DNA of 9,190 bases from Faeciplasma gallinarum (GTDB taxonomy: Bacteria; Bacillota; Clostridia; Oscillospirales; Ruminococcaceae): positions 1-9,190 of the forward strand of contig DVIR01000014.1 of the NCBI GenBank assembly GCA_018711085.1. The letters run 5' to 3'. The notes beneath the pieces were generated by a model. It did not search any database. It was not told where the DNA came from and saw only the letters and a program-made list of their open reading frames with translations. Shown piece by piece: positions 1-7,197 of the stretch. The translations under genes and the position numbers were made by a program. Each line of letters opens with the position of its first letter. Position 1 is the stretch's first letter.

Positions 1-120
1 AGGTGCCGCTCCATAACCCGTCACAGAGCGTCGGAGCTGAACATAAAAATTCTCGACATAGACGACCTCAAGCAAAAAAGAGCCGGCGAGCTTCTGGCGT
101 CGGAAATGCTGCGCGACTGA
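1..120 (+). CDS. 3' end of an unidentified protein gene (partial)
   Basis: The reading frame is open from the window edge to a TGA at 118-120 and gives 39 residues. The end of the peptide (SELNIKILDIDDLKQKRAGE and onward, finishing in MLRD) is charged and probably helical. Codon choice (ata for Ile, gac for Asp, ctg/ctc for Leu) resembles the gene downstream, which supports real coding. Another plus frame is also open to about 170, but its Arg/Ser/Pro-rich translation is less protein-like. I recognise no family from this short tail. No convincing terminator follows, only a 4-base CGGC/GCCG pairing near 122-147, so read-through toward the HD gene is possible. Confidence 0.55.
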   Translation, partial: RCRSITRHRASELNIKILDIDDLKQKRAGELLASEMLRD

Positions 121-170
121 CCGGCGTTTCACGGATTTTACCTGCCGATGATATTAAATTTTACTTTGAT

Positions 171-206
171 TGATTATAATCATGTATGATTAGAACATGA
201 TAATAA
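171..206 (+). promoter_or_regulatory. Inverted-repeat leader upstream of the HD gene, possible operator and promoter
   Basis: A perfect 12-base palindrome, TGATTATAATCA, lies at 171-182 and contains a TATAAT at 175-180 that could serve as a -10 box. The same region forms a larger imperfect inverted repeat: the arm at 174-184 matches the reverse complement of 196-206 at 10 of 11 positions, with an 11-base loop. A smaller palindrome, AACTATAGTT, follows at 214-223. No good -35 box stands at the right distance from 175-180, so the promoter assignment is weak. The symmetry is directly visible. A role as regulator-binding site is inference. Confidence 0.4.
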
Positions 207-243
207 GAGCGTAAACTATAGTTGCACAAATGTGAGGTAAAAA

Positions 244-903
244 ATGACCACGTACGAAGAAATCAAACACAATCCTGCGATAAGGACATACATTTCGCAG
301 GCGGACGCCTCTTTGATAGCTTTGGGCTACACTGAGCACAGCTTTGCGCATGTCACGACGGTGGCAGAGCGCTCGGAATATATTTTAAGGACGCTTGATT
401 ACCCGGAAAGGGTGATTGAGCTTGCAAAGATATCGGCGTTTTTGCACGACATCGGAAACCTTGTGAACAGAGTTGACCACAGTCAGAGCGGAGCCGTCAT
501 GGCGTTCAGGATACTTGACAAGATGGGATTTAAGGCGGAAGAGATAGCCATGATCACCACTTCCATAGGAAACCACGACGAGGGCACAGGCGTTGCAGTC
601 AGCCCGATGGCGGCGGCGCTTATAATTGCGGACAAGTCGGACGTTCGCCGCAGCCGTGTGAGAAATCAGGACAAGAGCACGTTTGATGCGCACGACAGGG
701 TAAACTACTCCGTCACAAACTCCGAGCTGAAAATAAACAGCGACAAGACGCTCATAAAGCTTGATCTTACTATCGAGACGGACATGGTTTCGATAATGGA
801 CTACTTTGAAATATTCCTAAACCGCATGATAATGTGCAGAAAGGCGGCGGAAAAGCTCGGGCTGCACTTCAGGCTTGTCATAAACGACCAGCAGCTCGTA
901 TAA
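244..903 (+). CDS. HD-domain phosphohydrolase (219 aa)
   Basis: This is a cytoplasmic HD-superfamily protein, likely a metal-dependent phosphohydrolase acting on a nucleotide or other phosphoester; the substrate cannot be read from sequence. The HD signature is clear: His36, the His68-Asp69 doublet in LHDIGN, and Asp130 in IIADKSDVRR. His79 (VDHSQSG) and His111 (GNHDEG) sit where two-metal HD enzymes such as the YqeK type carry extra ligands, so a binuclear site is possible. Residues from about 140 to 219 form a C-terminal region without a motif I know. There is no signal peptide or membrane segment. The ATG is preceded by GAGG at 234-237 with a 6-base gap, a normal ribosome binding site. The gene stands alone on the plus strand, converges on glutamine synthetase and ends at a shared terminator. 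HD-family membership is secure; the function is not. Confidence 0.88.
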   Translation: MTTYEEIKHNPAIRTYISQADASLIALGYTEHSFAHVTTVAERSEYILRTLDYPERVIELAKISAFLHDIGNLVNRVDHSQSGAVMAFRILDKMGFKAEEIAMITTSIGNHDEGTGVAVSPMAAALIIADKSDVRRSRVRNQDKSTFDAHDRVNYSVTNSELKINSDKTLIKLDLTIETDMVSIMDYFEIFLNRMIMCRKAAEKLGLHFRLVINDQQLV

Positions 904-917
904 AAAATAAGAACATA

Positions 918-956
918 AAAAAGCAGCCGACTGTGAATCGACTGCTTTTTATTTTT
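918..956. terminator. Bidirectional rho-independent terminator
   Basis: The arms 918-926 (AAAAAGCAG) and 942-950 (CTGCTTTTT) pair perfectly. A C/A mismatch follows, then three more pairs (CGA with TCG) around the 7-base loop 931-937. A T-rich tract follows on the plus strand (through 956). On the minus strand the A-run at 917-922 and the A-rich bases beyond it give the U tract. The hairpin sits between the stop codons of the convergent HD and glutamine synthetase genes and can serve both. Confidence 0.88.
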
Positions 957-962
957 GATGTT

Positions 963-3050
963 TTATTCCACAGCGAAAAGCATTTTTCCGTACGTCGGGT
1001 ATGGCCAATACTTTTCTCCGACAAGCGACTCTATTTCGTCCGCAACGCCGCGGAGTTTGTCCATAGCCGGAATGATCGTGTCCTTATAGTAGTCGGCAAG
1101 CTTCTGATCCTCTTTTTGCGGAGCCGCATCTACAAGCTCCTCAAGAGAAAGCATCTTCTTATACATATTTGTGGACATCGACGTGAGCATTTTTATCATG
1201 TCAATCTCGAATCCGCACTCAACCTCTGCGATGCTTCTTGTGCAGGACACCGCCTCCGCCATCTTTCTGACGTAGGTTGACACCGCGGGGAGTATGTCCT
1301 TTTTCGCCATTTCTATCATTGTGAGAGCTTCTATTCTTATTATCTTGCAGTAGTTTTCGATGCCGATAATATATCTTGCTTCAAGCTCCGTTCTCGAGAA
1401 CACGCCCTGTCTTTCAAACAGCTCCACGTTCTTTTCATCGCAATAATGAATGAGCGCATCGGGAGTTGTGGGGAGGTTATGAAGTCCGCGGCGTTCAGCC
1501 TCTTCAACCCATTCCTTGCTGTAGCCGTCGCCGTTGAAGATTATGCACTCGTTTTCCACTATCGTTCTTCTGATGAGGTCGTGAAGTGCGCTGTCAAGGT
1601 CGCGCGCATCCTTCAGCTCGTCATAGAACCTGTCAAGCTCATCCGCCACGATGGTATTAAGCACTGTTGTGGGGAAGGCTATCGACTGGCTTGAGCCGGG
1701 GCTGCGGAACTCGAACTTATTTCCCGTGAATGCAAACGGGCTTGTGCGGTTTCTGTCCGTGGTATCTCTTATAAAGCGGGGCAGAACGTCTACGCCTGTC
1801 TGCATATCGGTGCGCTTTGTTCCGAAGTATCTTCTTCCCTCTGCAATGGCGTGAAGGATTTCTGTCAGCTCGTCGCCTAAGAACATGGATATAATCGCCG
1901 GAGGCGCCTCGTTTGCGCCGAGTCTATGGTCATTTCCCGCCGACGCCACCGATATTCTCAAAAGATCCTGATACTCGTTTACGCCCTTTATCACCGCCGC
2001 AAGGAACAGAAGGAACTGCACGTTCTCTGCGGGAGTGCTTCCCGGCTCAAACAGGTTTGCGCCCTCTGAGGTGCTCAAAGACCAGTTGTCATGCTTTCCG
2101 GAGCCGTTTATGCCCTCGAAGGGCTTTTCGTGGAGCAGGCACTTGAAACCGTGTCTGTGCGCAACCTTTCTGAGCAGCTCCATAGTGAGCTGGTTATGGT
2201 CGGCAGCTATATTTGCGGTTGTAAAGATGGGGGCAAGCTCATGCTGAGAAGGTGCAACCTCGTTATGCTCTGTCTTTGACATGACGCCGACGCGCCAAAG
2301 CTCGACGTCAAGGTCCCTCATGAAGTCCTGTATTCTTGTCCTGAGCATGCCGTAGTAGTGATCCTCAAGCTCCTGACCCTTAGGAGGCTTTGCGCCGAAG
2401 AGGGTTCTTCCGGTATAGATGAGGTCTTTTCTTCTTGCGTACATCTCTCTGTCTATGAGAAAATACTCCTGCTCGGGGCCGCAGGTGGCTATTACGCGCT
2501 TAGTGTCGTTACCCAAAAGCTTTAATATTCTCACCGACGAGCGGCTTACCGCTTCCATGGATCTTAGGAGCGGGGTCTTTGTGTCAAGCGCTTCTCCGCT
2601 GTATGAGCAAAACGCCGTGGGTATGTACAAAGTCTCGTTCTTTATGAACGCATAGGACGTGGGGTCCCACGCGGTGTATCCCCTTGCCTCGAATGTCGCC
2701 CTCAAGCCTCTGGACGGGAAACTCGACGCATCGGACTCGCCCTTTATAAGCTCCTTGCCGTGAAACTCAAGTATCGGCAGTCCTCCTTTTGCGCCCGCCA
2801 AAAAGCTGTCATGCTTTTCCGCCGTAACGCCGGTAAGAGGCTGGAACCAATGCGTAAAGTGCGTAGCGCCGTGCTCTATTGCCCAGTCCTTCATCGCGCT
2901 TGCTATTTGGTTTGCTATGTTCAGATCAAGAGGCTTGCCTGCATCTATTGTTTTGTGCAGCTCCTCATAGACATCCGGTGCGAGCATCTTTTTCATTATA
3001 TAATCGTTAAATACCTCGCAGCCGAAAAATTCAGTAATATTATTAGGCAT
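963..3050 (-). CDS. glnN: Type III glutamine synthetase (695 aa)
   Basis: It makes glutamine from glutamate, ammonia and ATP in the cytoplasm, the central step of ammonium assimilation. The length of about 700 residues separates this class from GSI/GSII (about 350-470). Motifs in order: the type III N-terminal signature FTHWFQPLTG at 65-74; GPEQEYF at 191-197 carrying active-site Glu residues; EVAPSQHE at 264-271; NGSGKHDNWSL at 315-325; NDHRLGANEAPP at 373-384; and TSPFAFTGNKFEFRSPGSS at 436-454, the ATP- and substrate-binding end of the core. A long helical C-terminal extension, typical of the class, follows. The start is set by a strong GGAGG at 3055-3059, four bases before the ATG. The gene has its own promoter at 3084-3112 and a terminator after its stop, so it is probably monocistronic, although read-through from the phosphohexomutase gene is possible. 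No frameshift or missing motif is seen. Confidence 0.97.
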   Translation of the reverse strand: MPNNITEFFGCEVFNDYIMKKMLAPDVYEELHKTIDAGKPLDLNIANQIASAMKDWAIEHGATHFTHWFQPLTGVTAEKHDSFLAGAKGGLPILEFHGKELIKGESDASSFPSRGLRATFEARGYTAWDPTSYAFIKNETLYIPTAFCSYSGEALDTKTPLLRSMEAVSRSSVRILKLLGNDTKRVIATCGPEQEYFLIDREMYARRKDLIYTGRTLFGAKPPKGQELEDHYYGMLRTRIQDFMRDLDVELWRVGVMSKTEHNEVAPSQHELAPIFTTANIAADHNQLTMELLRKVAHRHGFKCLLHEKPFEGINGSGKHDNWSLSTSEGANLFEPGSTPAENVQFLLFLAAVIKGVNEYQDLLRISVASAGNDHRLGANEAPPAIISMFLGDELTEILHAIAEGRRYFGTKRTDMQTGVDVLPRFIRDTTDRNRTSPFAFTGNKFEFRSPGSSQSIAFPTTVLNTIVADELDRFYDELKDARDLDSALHDLIRRTIVENECIIFNGDGYSKEWVEEAERRGLHNLPTTPDALIHYCDEKNVELFERQGVFSRTELEARYIIGIENYCKIIRIEALTMIEMAKKDILPAVSTYVRKMAEAVSCTRSIAEVECGFEIDMIKMLTSMSTNMYKKMLSLEELVDAAPQKEDQKLADYYKDTIIPAMDKLRGVADEIESLVGEKYWPYPTYGKMLFAVE

Positions 3051-3083
3051 AATTCCTCCGGAACATTGATATTGTCATCATGT

Positions 3084-3112
3084 ATTATATAACGCTTTTG
3101 GCGTTTTGTCAC
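3084..3112 (-). promoter_or_regulatory. Sigma-A-type promoter of the glutamine synthetase gene, with palindromic spacer
   Basis: On the minus strand, GTGACA (3107-3112; one mismatch to TTGACA) is followed by a 17-base spacer and a perfect TATAAT (3084-3089). The predicted start near 3077 leaves a leader of about 27 bases. The spacer contains a perfect inverted repeat, AACGC-ttttg-GCGTT (3091-3105), centred between the two boxes. A regulator binding there would compete with RNA polymerase. It does not match the Bacillus GlnR/TnrA consensus. Confidence 0.78.
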
Positions 3113-3166
3113 CATAGAACGTGAAAAATCGCCGCAGTGCTGAATTTTGCGTCCTTATATAGACAA

Positions 3167-4672
3167 CTATTTTGCGTATTCAACAAGCTTTGAAGAATCC
3201 AGCTTGTCAAACTGCGATATAAATTCCGAAAGCTCGCCTGCTATGACCTTGACTCCGCCGACCGAATCGGACTCTATGTTAAGAGGCATCAGCGGCTCGT
3301 GCAAAGACATTCTCAAAAGGAACCATCCGTTGCCGTGGCTGTCGTCCAAATTTACTCGTATGCCCTCGTAATTGCTCGGCGCCAGGCTCCAGCCCTGTTT
3401 TGTCTTTGCATACTCCGTAAGGCGGGAAATTATCTCGTTTCCGTAGGGCTTAAAGTCCTCAAGCTCGAGGTTCATCCTAAACTCCATGCTCTCCTTCGGC
3501 TCTTCAAGCGTCTGTATGAGAGAATGAAGGGTATAGCCCATTTTATTTGCCCTTGAAAGCTCGATTATGAGCTTTGTAACTATGTATGCTCCGTCGTCGA
3601 GGAAATAGTTTTCCTTAAAAGCTCCGTGTCCGGAGGTTTCTATGGCAAGCTGGCTGTCTATGCCCTCTTTATTAAGCCTTATGGCCTCATTTATGACGTT
3701 GCGGTAGCCGCGCTTGAATCTGTGATGCACGCCGCCCTTTTCCGCTATAAACTTTGCAAGTCCGGACGAAGTTACGGAATCGGTGACTATGGTTGTTCCG
3801 GGGTGGTCTCTTAAAAGCATCGCGGAAAGCATGGCGATAAGCCTGTTTCTGTTAAGCTCACTGCCGTCGCTCAAAACCGCTCCCGCCCTGTCAACGTCGG
3901 TGTCGAAGATTATGCCGAGGTCGGCGTTCGAGCCAAGAACCGCTTCTGTTATGCTTGCCATTGCCTCTTCATTTTCGGGGTTGGGGATGTGATTCGGGAA
4001 CCTTCCGTCGGGGTTTAAGTATCTTGAGCCGGTTATGTCTGCGCCAAGCGGCAGCAAAACATCCTCGGCATAGAATCCTCCCGCTCCGTTTCCTGCATCG
4101 ACGACGATTTTAAGTCCCTCAAGCGGTTTGTCGGAGTTGCACGCCTGTCTTATCATATCGGCAAGTCTTTTTGCGTACACGCTCATAAACTCGCCCTTTT
4201 CAACGCCTGCGGGCGTTAATCCCGAATGCTTGTCGCTTTCCGCCAAGGCTATCATGTCCTTTATGTCTGACGCCTCGACACCGCCGTCGGGAGTGAAGAA
4301 TTTATAGCCGTTGCGGTTATAGGGCAGGTGGCTTGCGGTCACCATGACGGCGCCGTCAAACATATAGCCCTCCGTCTTTGTGGTCATAAACATTGCCGGA
4401 GTGCTTGTGAGGCCCATATCGGTGACGTTTATGCCCTCACGCGACATTTCGTCCGCAATCCATTCCAAAAGCGTTCCGCCGGACAGTCTTGAGTCTCGTC
4501 CCACCGCAACTCTTAAAGAGGTCTTGCCGCTTCTTTGAATCAGCCAAAGGGCAAATCCCCTTCCTATATCGCGGCACGCCTGCTCGGTGAGGTTTACCTC
4601 CTGTCCCGGCACGCCTTCAATGGCTATTCCTCTGATGTCGCTTTCGTTTCTGAGCTTGGAGTAATCTTTCAT
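3167..4672 (-). CDS. Phosphohexomutase (phosphoglucomutase/phosphomannomutase family, 501 aa)
   Basis: This cytoplasmic alpha-D-phosphohexomutase should interconvert hexose 1- and 6-phosphates (glucose or mannose; sequence does not decide). The four family sites are present: the phosphoserine loop TASHLPYNRNG with Ser114; the Mg2+ loop DTDVDR at 257-262 (classical DGDxDR with Thr for Gly); the sugar-binding loop ETSGHG at 345-350; and the phosphate-binding loop RMSLHEPLMPLNIES at 454-468. That last loop resembles the subgroup found in plants and cyanobacteria (RxSLHDP-type) rather than the common bacterial RxSGTEP. I chose the ATG at 4672 because AAAGGG at 4681-4686 lies eight bases upstream. 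An in-frame GTG at 4679-4681 overlaps that site. The gene follows the GH95 gene by 38 bases, so the two are probably co-transcribed. It ends in TAG with no clear terminator after it. The family is certain; the substrate is open. Confidence 0.93.
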   Translation of the reverse strand: MKDYSKLRNESDIRGIAIEGVPGQEVNLTEQACRDIGRGFALWLIQRSGKTSLRVAVGRDSRLSGGTLLEWIADEMSREGINVTDMGLTSTPAMFMTTKTEGYMFDGAVMVTASHLPYNRNGYKFFTPDGGVEASDIKDMIALAESDKHSGLTPAGVEKGEFMSVYAKRLADMIRQACNSDKPLEGLKIVVDAGNGAGGFYAEDVLLPLGADITGSRYLNPDGRFPNHIPNPENEEAMASITEAVLGSNADLGIIFDTDVDRAGAVLSDGSELNRNRLIAMLSAMLLRDHPGTTIVTDSVTSSGLAKFIAEKGGVHHRFKRGYRNVINEAIRLNKEGIDSQLAIETSGHGAFKENYFLDDGAYIVTKLIIELSRANKMGYTLHSLIQTLEEPKESMEFRMNLELEDFKPYGNEIISRLTEYAKTKQGWSLAPSNYEGIRVNLDDSHGNGWFLLRMSLHEPLMPLNIESDSVGGVKVIAGELSEFISQFDKLDSSKLVEYAK

Positions 4673-4710
4673 CTGTTTCACCCTTTACTTTAAATATTGA
4701 CAACCTAAAA

Positions 4711-7002
4711 TCAGTCGCAAACCTTTACCTCGCCGTTTTCAAGGACGACGGTATATGGCTTATCCGACTCAAATTCTTTAATCTCGCCGGTGCCGCAGCC
4801 GTAACCTTTTGGCATGCTCAGCGATATTTTTCCGCCCCGGTTTGCTCTTAGCTTTGCGTATGTGAGCTTTCCATCCTTCCAGCTTATATCTACCGTCACG
4901 TCTCCCCTTGCCTTGAGTCCCTTTACGCTGCCGGACTTCCATTCGGCAGGTATGGCAGGCAGCAGGACGATTACCGACTCCTGGCTCTGAAGAAGCATCT
5001 GAGCCATGCCCGCAGCGGCGCCGAAGTTTCCGTCTATCTGGAACGGCGGGTGCCTGTCAAGGAAGTTGTTATAGGTGGAGTGATCCAAAAGGGCAACTAC
5101 GTTTTCCCATGCTTTTTCGCCGTCGCGAAGTCTTGCCCACATGCATATGATCCACGCGCGGCTCCAGCCTGTATGACCTCCGCCGCCGGACAGTCTCCTT
5201 TCAAGCGTAACCCTTGCAGCCTTCATCAGCTCGGGGGTCTTTTCATAAGTTATCTGAGACGAGGGGAAGAGTCCGTACAGGTGGGATATATGTCTATGTC
5301 CCTGCTCGACCTCCTCGTAGTCCTCAAACCACTCCATTATCTGACCGTACTTGCCTATTGAGGGCTTAGGTATCTTGGGGAGCATTTCTTCGAGCTTGTC
5401 TGTAAGCTCGTCGCACTCACCCAAAATCTTTGATGCGTTAATGCATGCGTTAAACAGGTCTGTTGCTATCATGCTGTCCATGGTGGGACCTACGCATATC
5501 TGACCTCTTTCGCCTGAGGGGTGGATGTATGAATTTTCGGGCGATATTGAGGGTCCGGTCAAAAGCTGACCGTTATATTCAAACATGTACTGCGTCAAAA
5601 ACAGGCACGCCTGCTTCATGACGCCGAGGTAATTTCTTAAGAACTCCTTGTCGAGAGTGTAAAGGTAGTGCACCCATATATGCGTGCAGAGCCACGCCGC
5701 ACCCATCGGCCAGATTGTCGCGGTTATGCATTTATCCTGCGGAGCACAGTCGCCGAAGATATCCGTATTGTGATGCGCCACAAATCCGTCAAGTCCGTAC
5801 ATGTCCTTTGCGACTTTTTGTCCGTAAGGGAGCATGACCTTAATGTGCTCCAAAAGCGGCATATGGCAATCGGAAAGTCCGCATATCTCCGAGGGCCAGT
5901 AGTTCATCTCCGCGTTGATATTTATTGTGTATTTGCTGCCCCACGCAGGGAACGCATCTTTATTCCATATGCCCTGCAAGTTTGCGGGCTTGTTTCCCGG
6001 GCGGGAGCTTGAAATCAAAAGGTATCTGCCGAAATCGAAGAGGTTTTCCGCAAGCTTTGTATCGGTCACGTCCTTGCATCTTCTCATTCTCTCATTGGTG
6101 GGTATGTCGTCGTAATCCTCGCCGTCAAGGTTTAAAGACATTCTGTCAAAGTAGCTTTTATAATCGGCGACATGTCTTGAGCGAACGGCGTCATAGCCTA
6201 TATTTACGGCGTTATCAAGCGCATCAGAGCACCACTTTTGGATATCCTCGTGATAAAAGTCGGAACGAATGGTTATATACAAAGTGAACGAGTCTGCGTC
6301 GAACACCTCAAGCCCTTTTTCCGAGAACACCACGACGCCGCCCTCGTTTTCGCAGCTTGCCGCCACGCAGTACTTGCAGCCGTTTTCCGGCTCCTTGGCA
6401 TAGATAAACAGTCCGTTTTCGCCAAGCTCGTACTTATACGTCTTATCACTTCTGCGGGAAAAGTCTATTTTGCAGGACGTCTTTCCGCCGTCGGATGACG
6501 ACTGATGGACAGCTATTACATGGTCGGGTGCGCTCACGAAAAACTCGCGGGTATAATGCTTGCCGCCGGATGCATACTCGACAGTGCATATTGCATTTTC
6601 CAGGTCGAGGGTTCTCTTATAATCCGAGAAGCCTGTGCCGTCGTGCCTAAAATCAAACCACACGTTTTCCGCCGTGTCATACATGCGCTCGTTGTCCGGC
6701 TCGGGATACATATCGCTCTCCAAAAGCTTAATCGCATCCCCTATCTTTCCTTCAAGCAAAAGCTCTCTGACTTTTTTGTAGGAGCCTTTTGATTTGGGGT
6801 TTACTCTGTTTCTTCCGCCGTCGCCTGACCATATGGTTTCTTCGTTGAGCTGAAGTGTGTCGTGTACCGGATCGCCGTACACCATTGCGCCGATTGCTCC
6901 GTTTCCGATGGGGTATGCATGGTTCCAGCCCTCGCCGTACCACTCGTTTCCCTTTTCCTCTCCTGTCGGTGCAGGATAGTTAAGCCAAATCTTCTTTGCC
7001 AT
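4711..7002 (-). CDS. GH95 family glycoside hydrolase, probable alpha-L-fucosidase (763 aa)
   Basis: GH95 enzymes remove alpha-1,2-linked L-fucose (some members L-galactose) by inversion. The N-terminal beta domain carries the family hallmarks PIGNGAIGAMVYG (31-43) and LQLNEETIWSG (50-60). The (alpha/alpha)6 catalytic domain contains NINAEMNYWPSE (361-372), HHNTD (410-414), SPEN (487-490), HISHLYGLFP (571-580) and QIDGNFGAAAGM (655-666). By motif position, Asn361, Asn363, Glu489 and Asp657 correspond to the catalytic Asn, Asn, Glu and Asp of Bifidobacterium AfcA. A C-terminal beta domain follows. No signal peptide, membrane segment or anchor is present, so the enzyme is probably intracellular and acts on imported oligosaccharides. 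GGGAG at 7010-7014 supports the ATG. It is the first gene of an operon with the phosphohexomutase and has its own promoter and structured leader. No fucose transporter or fucose catabolic gene is visible here. Fucosidase versus L-galactosidase cannot be settled. Confidence 0.93.
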   Translation of the reverse strand: MAKKIWLNYPAPTGEEKGNEWYGEGWNHAYPIGNGAIGAMVYGDPVHDTLQLNEETIWSGDGGRNRVNPKSKGSYKKVRELLLEGKIGDAIKLLESDMYPEPDNERMYDTAENVWFDFRHDGTGFSDYKRTLDLENAICTVEYASGGKHYTREFFVSAPDHVIAVHQSSSDGGKTSCKIDFSRRSDKTYKYELGENGLFIYAKEPENGCKYCVAASCENEGGVVVFSEKGLEVFDADSFTLYITIRSDFYHEDIQKWCSDALDNAVNIGYDAVRSRHVADYKSYFDRMSLNLDGEDYDDIPTNERMRRCKDVTDTKLAENLFDFGRYLLISSSRPGNKPANLQGIWNKDAFPAWGSKYTININAEMNYWPSEICGLSDCHMPLLEHIKVMLPYGQKVAKDMYGLDGFVAHHNTDIFGDCAPQDKCITATIWPMGAAWLCTHIWVHYLYTLDKEFLRNYLGVMKQACLFLTQYMFEYNGQLLTGPSISPENSYIHPSGERGQICVGPTMDSMIATDLFNACINASKILGECDELTDKLEEMLPKIPKPSIGKYGQIMEWFEDYEEVEQGHRHISHLYGLFPSSQITYEKTPELMKAARVTLERRLSGGGGHTGWSRAWIICMWARLRDGEKAWENVVALLDHSTYNNFLDRHPPFQIDGNFGAAAGMAQMLLQSQESVIVLLPAIPAEWKSGSVKGLKARGDVTVDISWKDGKLTYAKLRANRGGKISLSMPKGYGCGTGEIKEFESDKPYTVVLENGEVKVCD

Positions 7003-7032
7003 AATTGCACTCCCGAATCTTCATAATATAAA

Positions 7033-7062
7033 TGCGCTGTCGAGAATTTTCATCTCGCCGCA
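7033..7062 (-). promoter_or_regulatory. Stem-loop at the start of the GH95 leader
   Basis: In minus-strand sense the leader begins TGCGG, CGAGA, loop TGAAAAT, TCTCG, ACAG, CGCA. CGAGA and TCTCG (7053-7057 and 7041-7045) pair perfectly. TGCG and CGCA (7059-7062 and 7033-7036) close the outside across a small internal loop. The element starts almost exactly at the predicted transcription start near 7062, about 60 bases before the ATG. It could be a 5' mRNA-stabilising hairpin or a repressor site. The pairing is visible; the role is inferred. Confidence 0.45.
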
Positions 7063-7068
7063 GGTAAT

Positions 7069-7097
7069 ATTATACCTTATCGCAAGGGTTGTTTCAA
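7069..7097 (-). promoter_or_regulatory. Sigma-A-type promoter of the GH95-phosphohexomutase operon
   Basis: On the minus strand, TTGAAA (7092-7097; one mismatch to TTGACA), a 17-base spacer and a perfect TATAAT (7069-7074) point toward the GH95 gene. The predicted start is near 7062. The minus-strand sequence just upstream is A/T-rich in places and could help polymerase binding. I see no obvious catabolite-response (cre) palindrome. Confidence 0.82.
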
Positions 7098-7154
7098 TAG
7101 AAATCGCGCGCGGCAAAAAATAATTTTCACGTTTTTCAGCCGGCAGCGCATGAA

Positions 7155-7182
7155 ATCAGCCGATATAAAAATACCGGCTGAT
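7155..7182 (-). terminator. Stem-loop after the aldo/keto reductase gene, possible terminator
   Basis: An 8-base perfect inverted repeat, ATCAGCCG (7155-7162) with CGGCTGAT (7175-7182), encloses a 12-base A/T-rich loop. It lies 15 bases past the reductase stop codon. The downstream U tract on the minus strand is poor (TTTCATG). A second CAGCCG copy at 7138-7143 offers a competing pairing. It is the best terminator candidate in the 195-base gap, but only a weak one. Confidence 0.45.
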
Positions 7183-7197
7183 ATAAATTTATTAAAG

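Noticed and set aside
148..189. A 13-codon ORF in the HD gene leader, considered as a leader peptide
   Set aside because: It has no good ribosome binding site, no run of regulatory codons and no terminator/antiterminator arrangement.
834..1280. Plus-strand open frame spanning the HD gene end and the glutamine synthetase 3' end
   Set aside because: It runs through a strong bidirectional terminator, overlaps both genes and has a Lys/Arg/His-rich translation without homology that I recognise.
1446..2655. Several plus-strand open frames antisense to the glutamine synthetase gene
   Set aside because: They lie opposite a strongly conserved coding frame, have no recognisable domains and no promoter, and their translations look like shadow composition.
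3113..3166. Search for a terminator after the phosphohexomutase gene
   Set aside because: Only a 4-base CGCA/TGCG pairing with an 11-base loop is present, too weak to call even though T-rich sequence follows.
3167..4681. GTG start three codons upstream for the phosphohexomutase
   Set aside because: The GTG overlaps the AAAGGG element that best serves as ribosome binding site for the ATG at 4672, and no other site lies at a useful distance.
5050..6792. Plus-strand open frames antisense to the GH95 gene
   Set aside because: They are shadows of the real minus-strand gene, with no family motif or supporting ribosome binding site.
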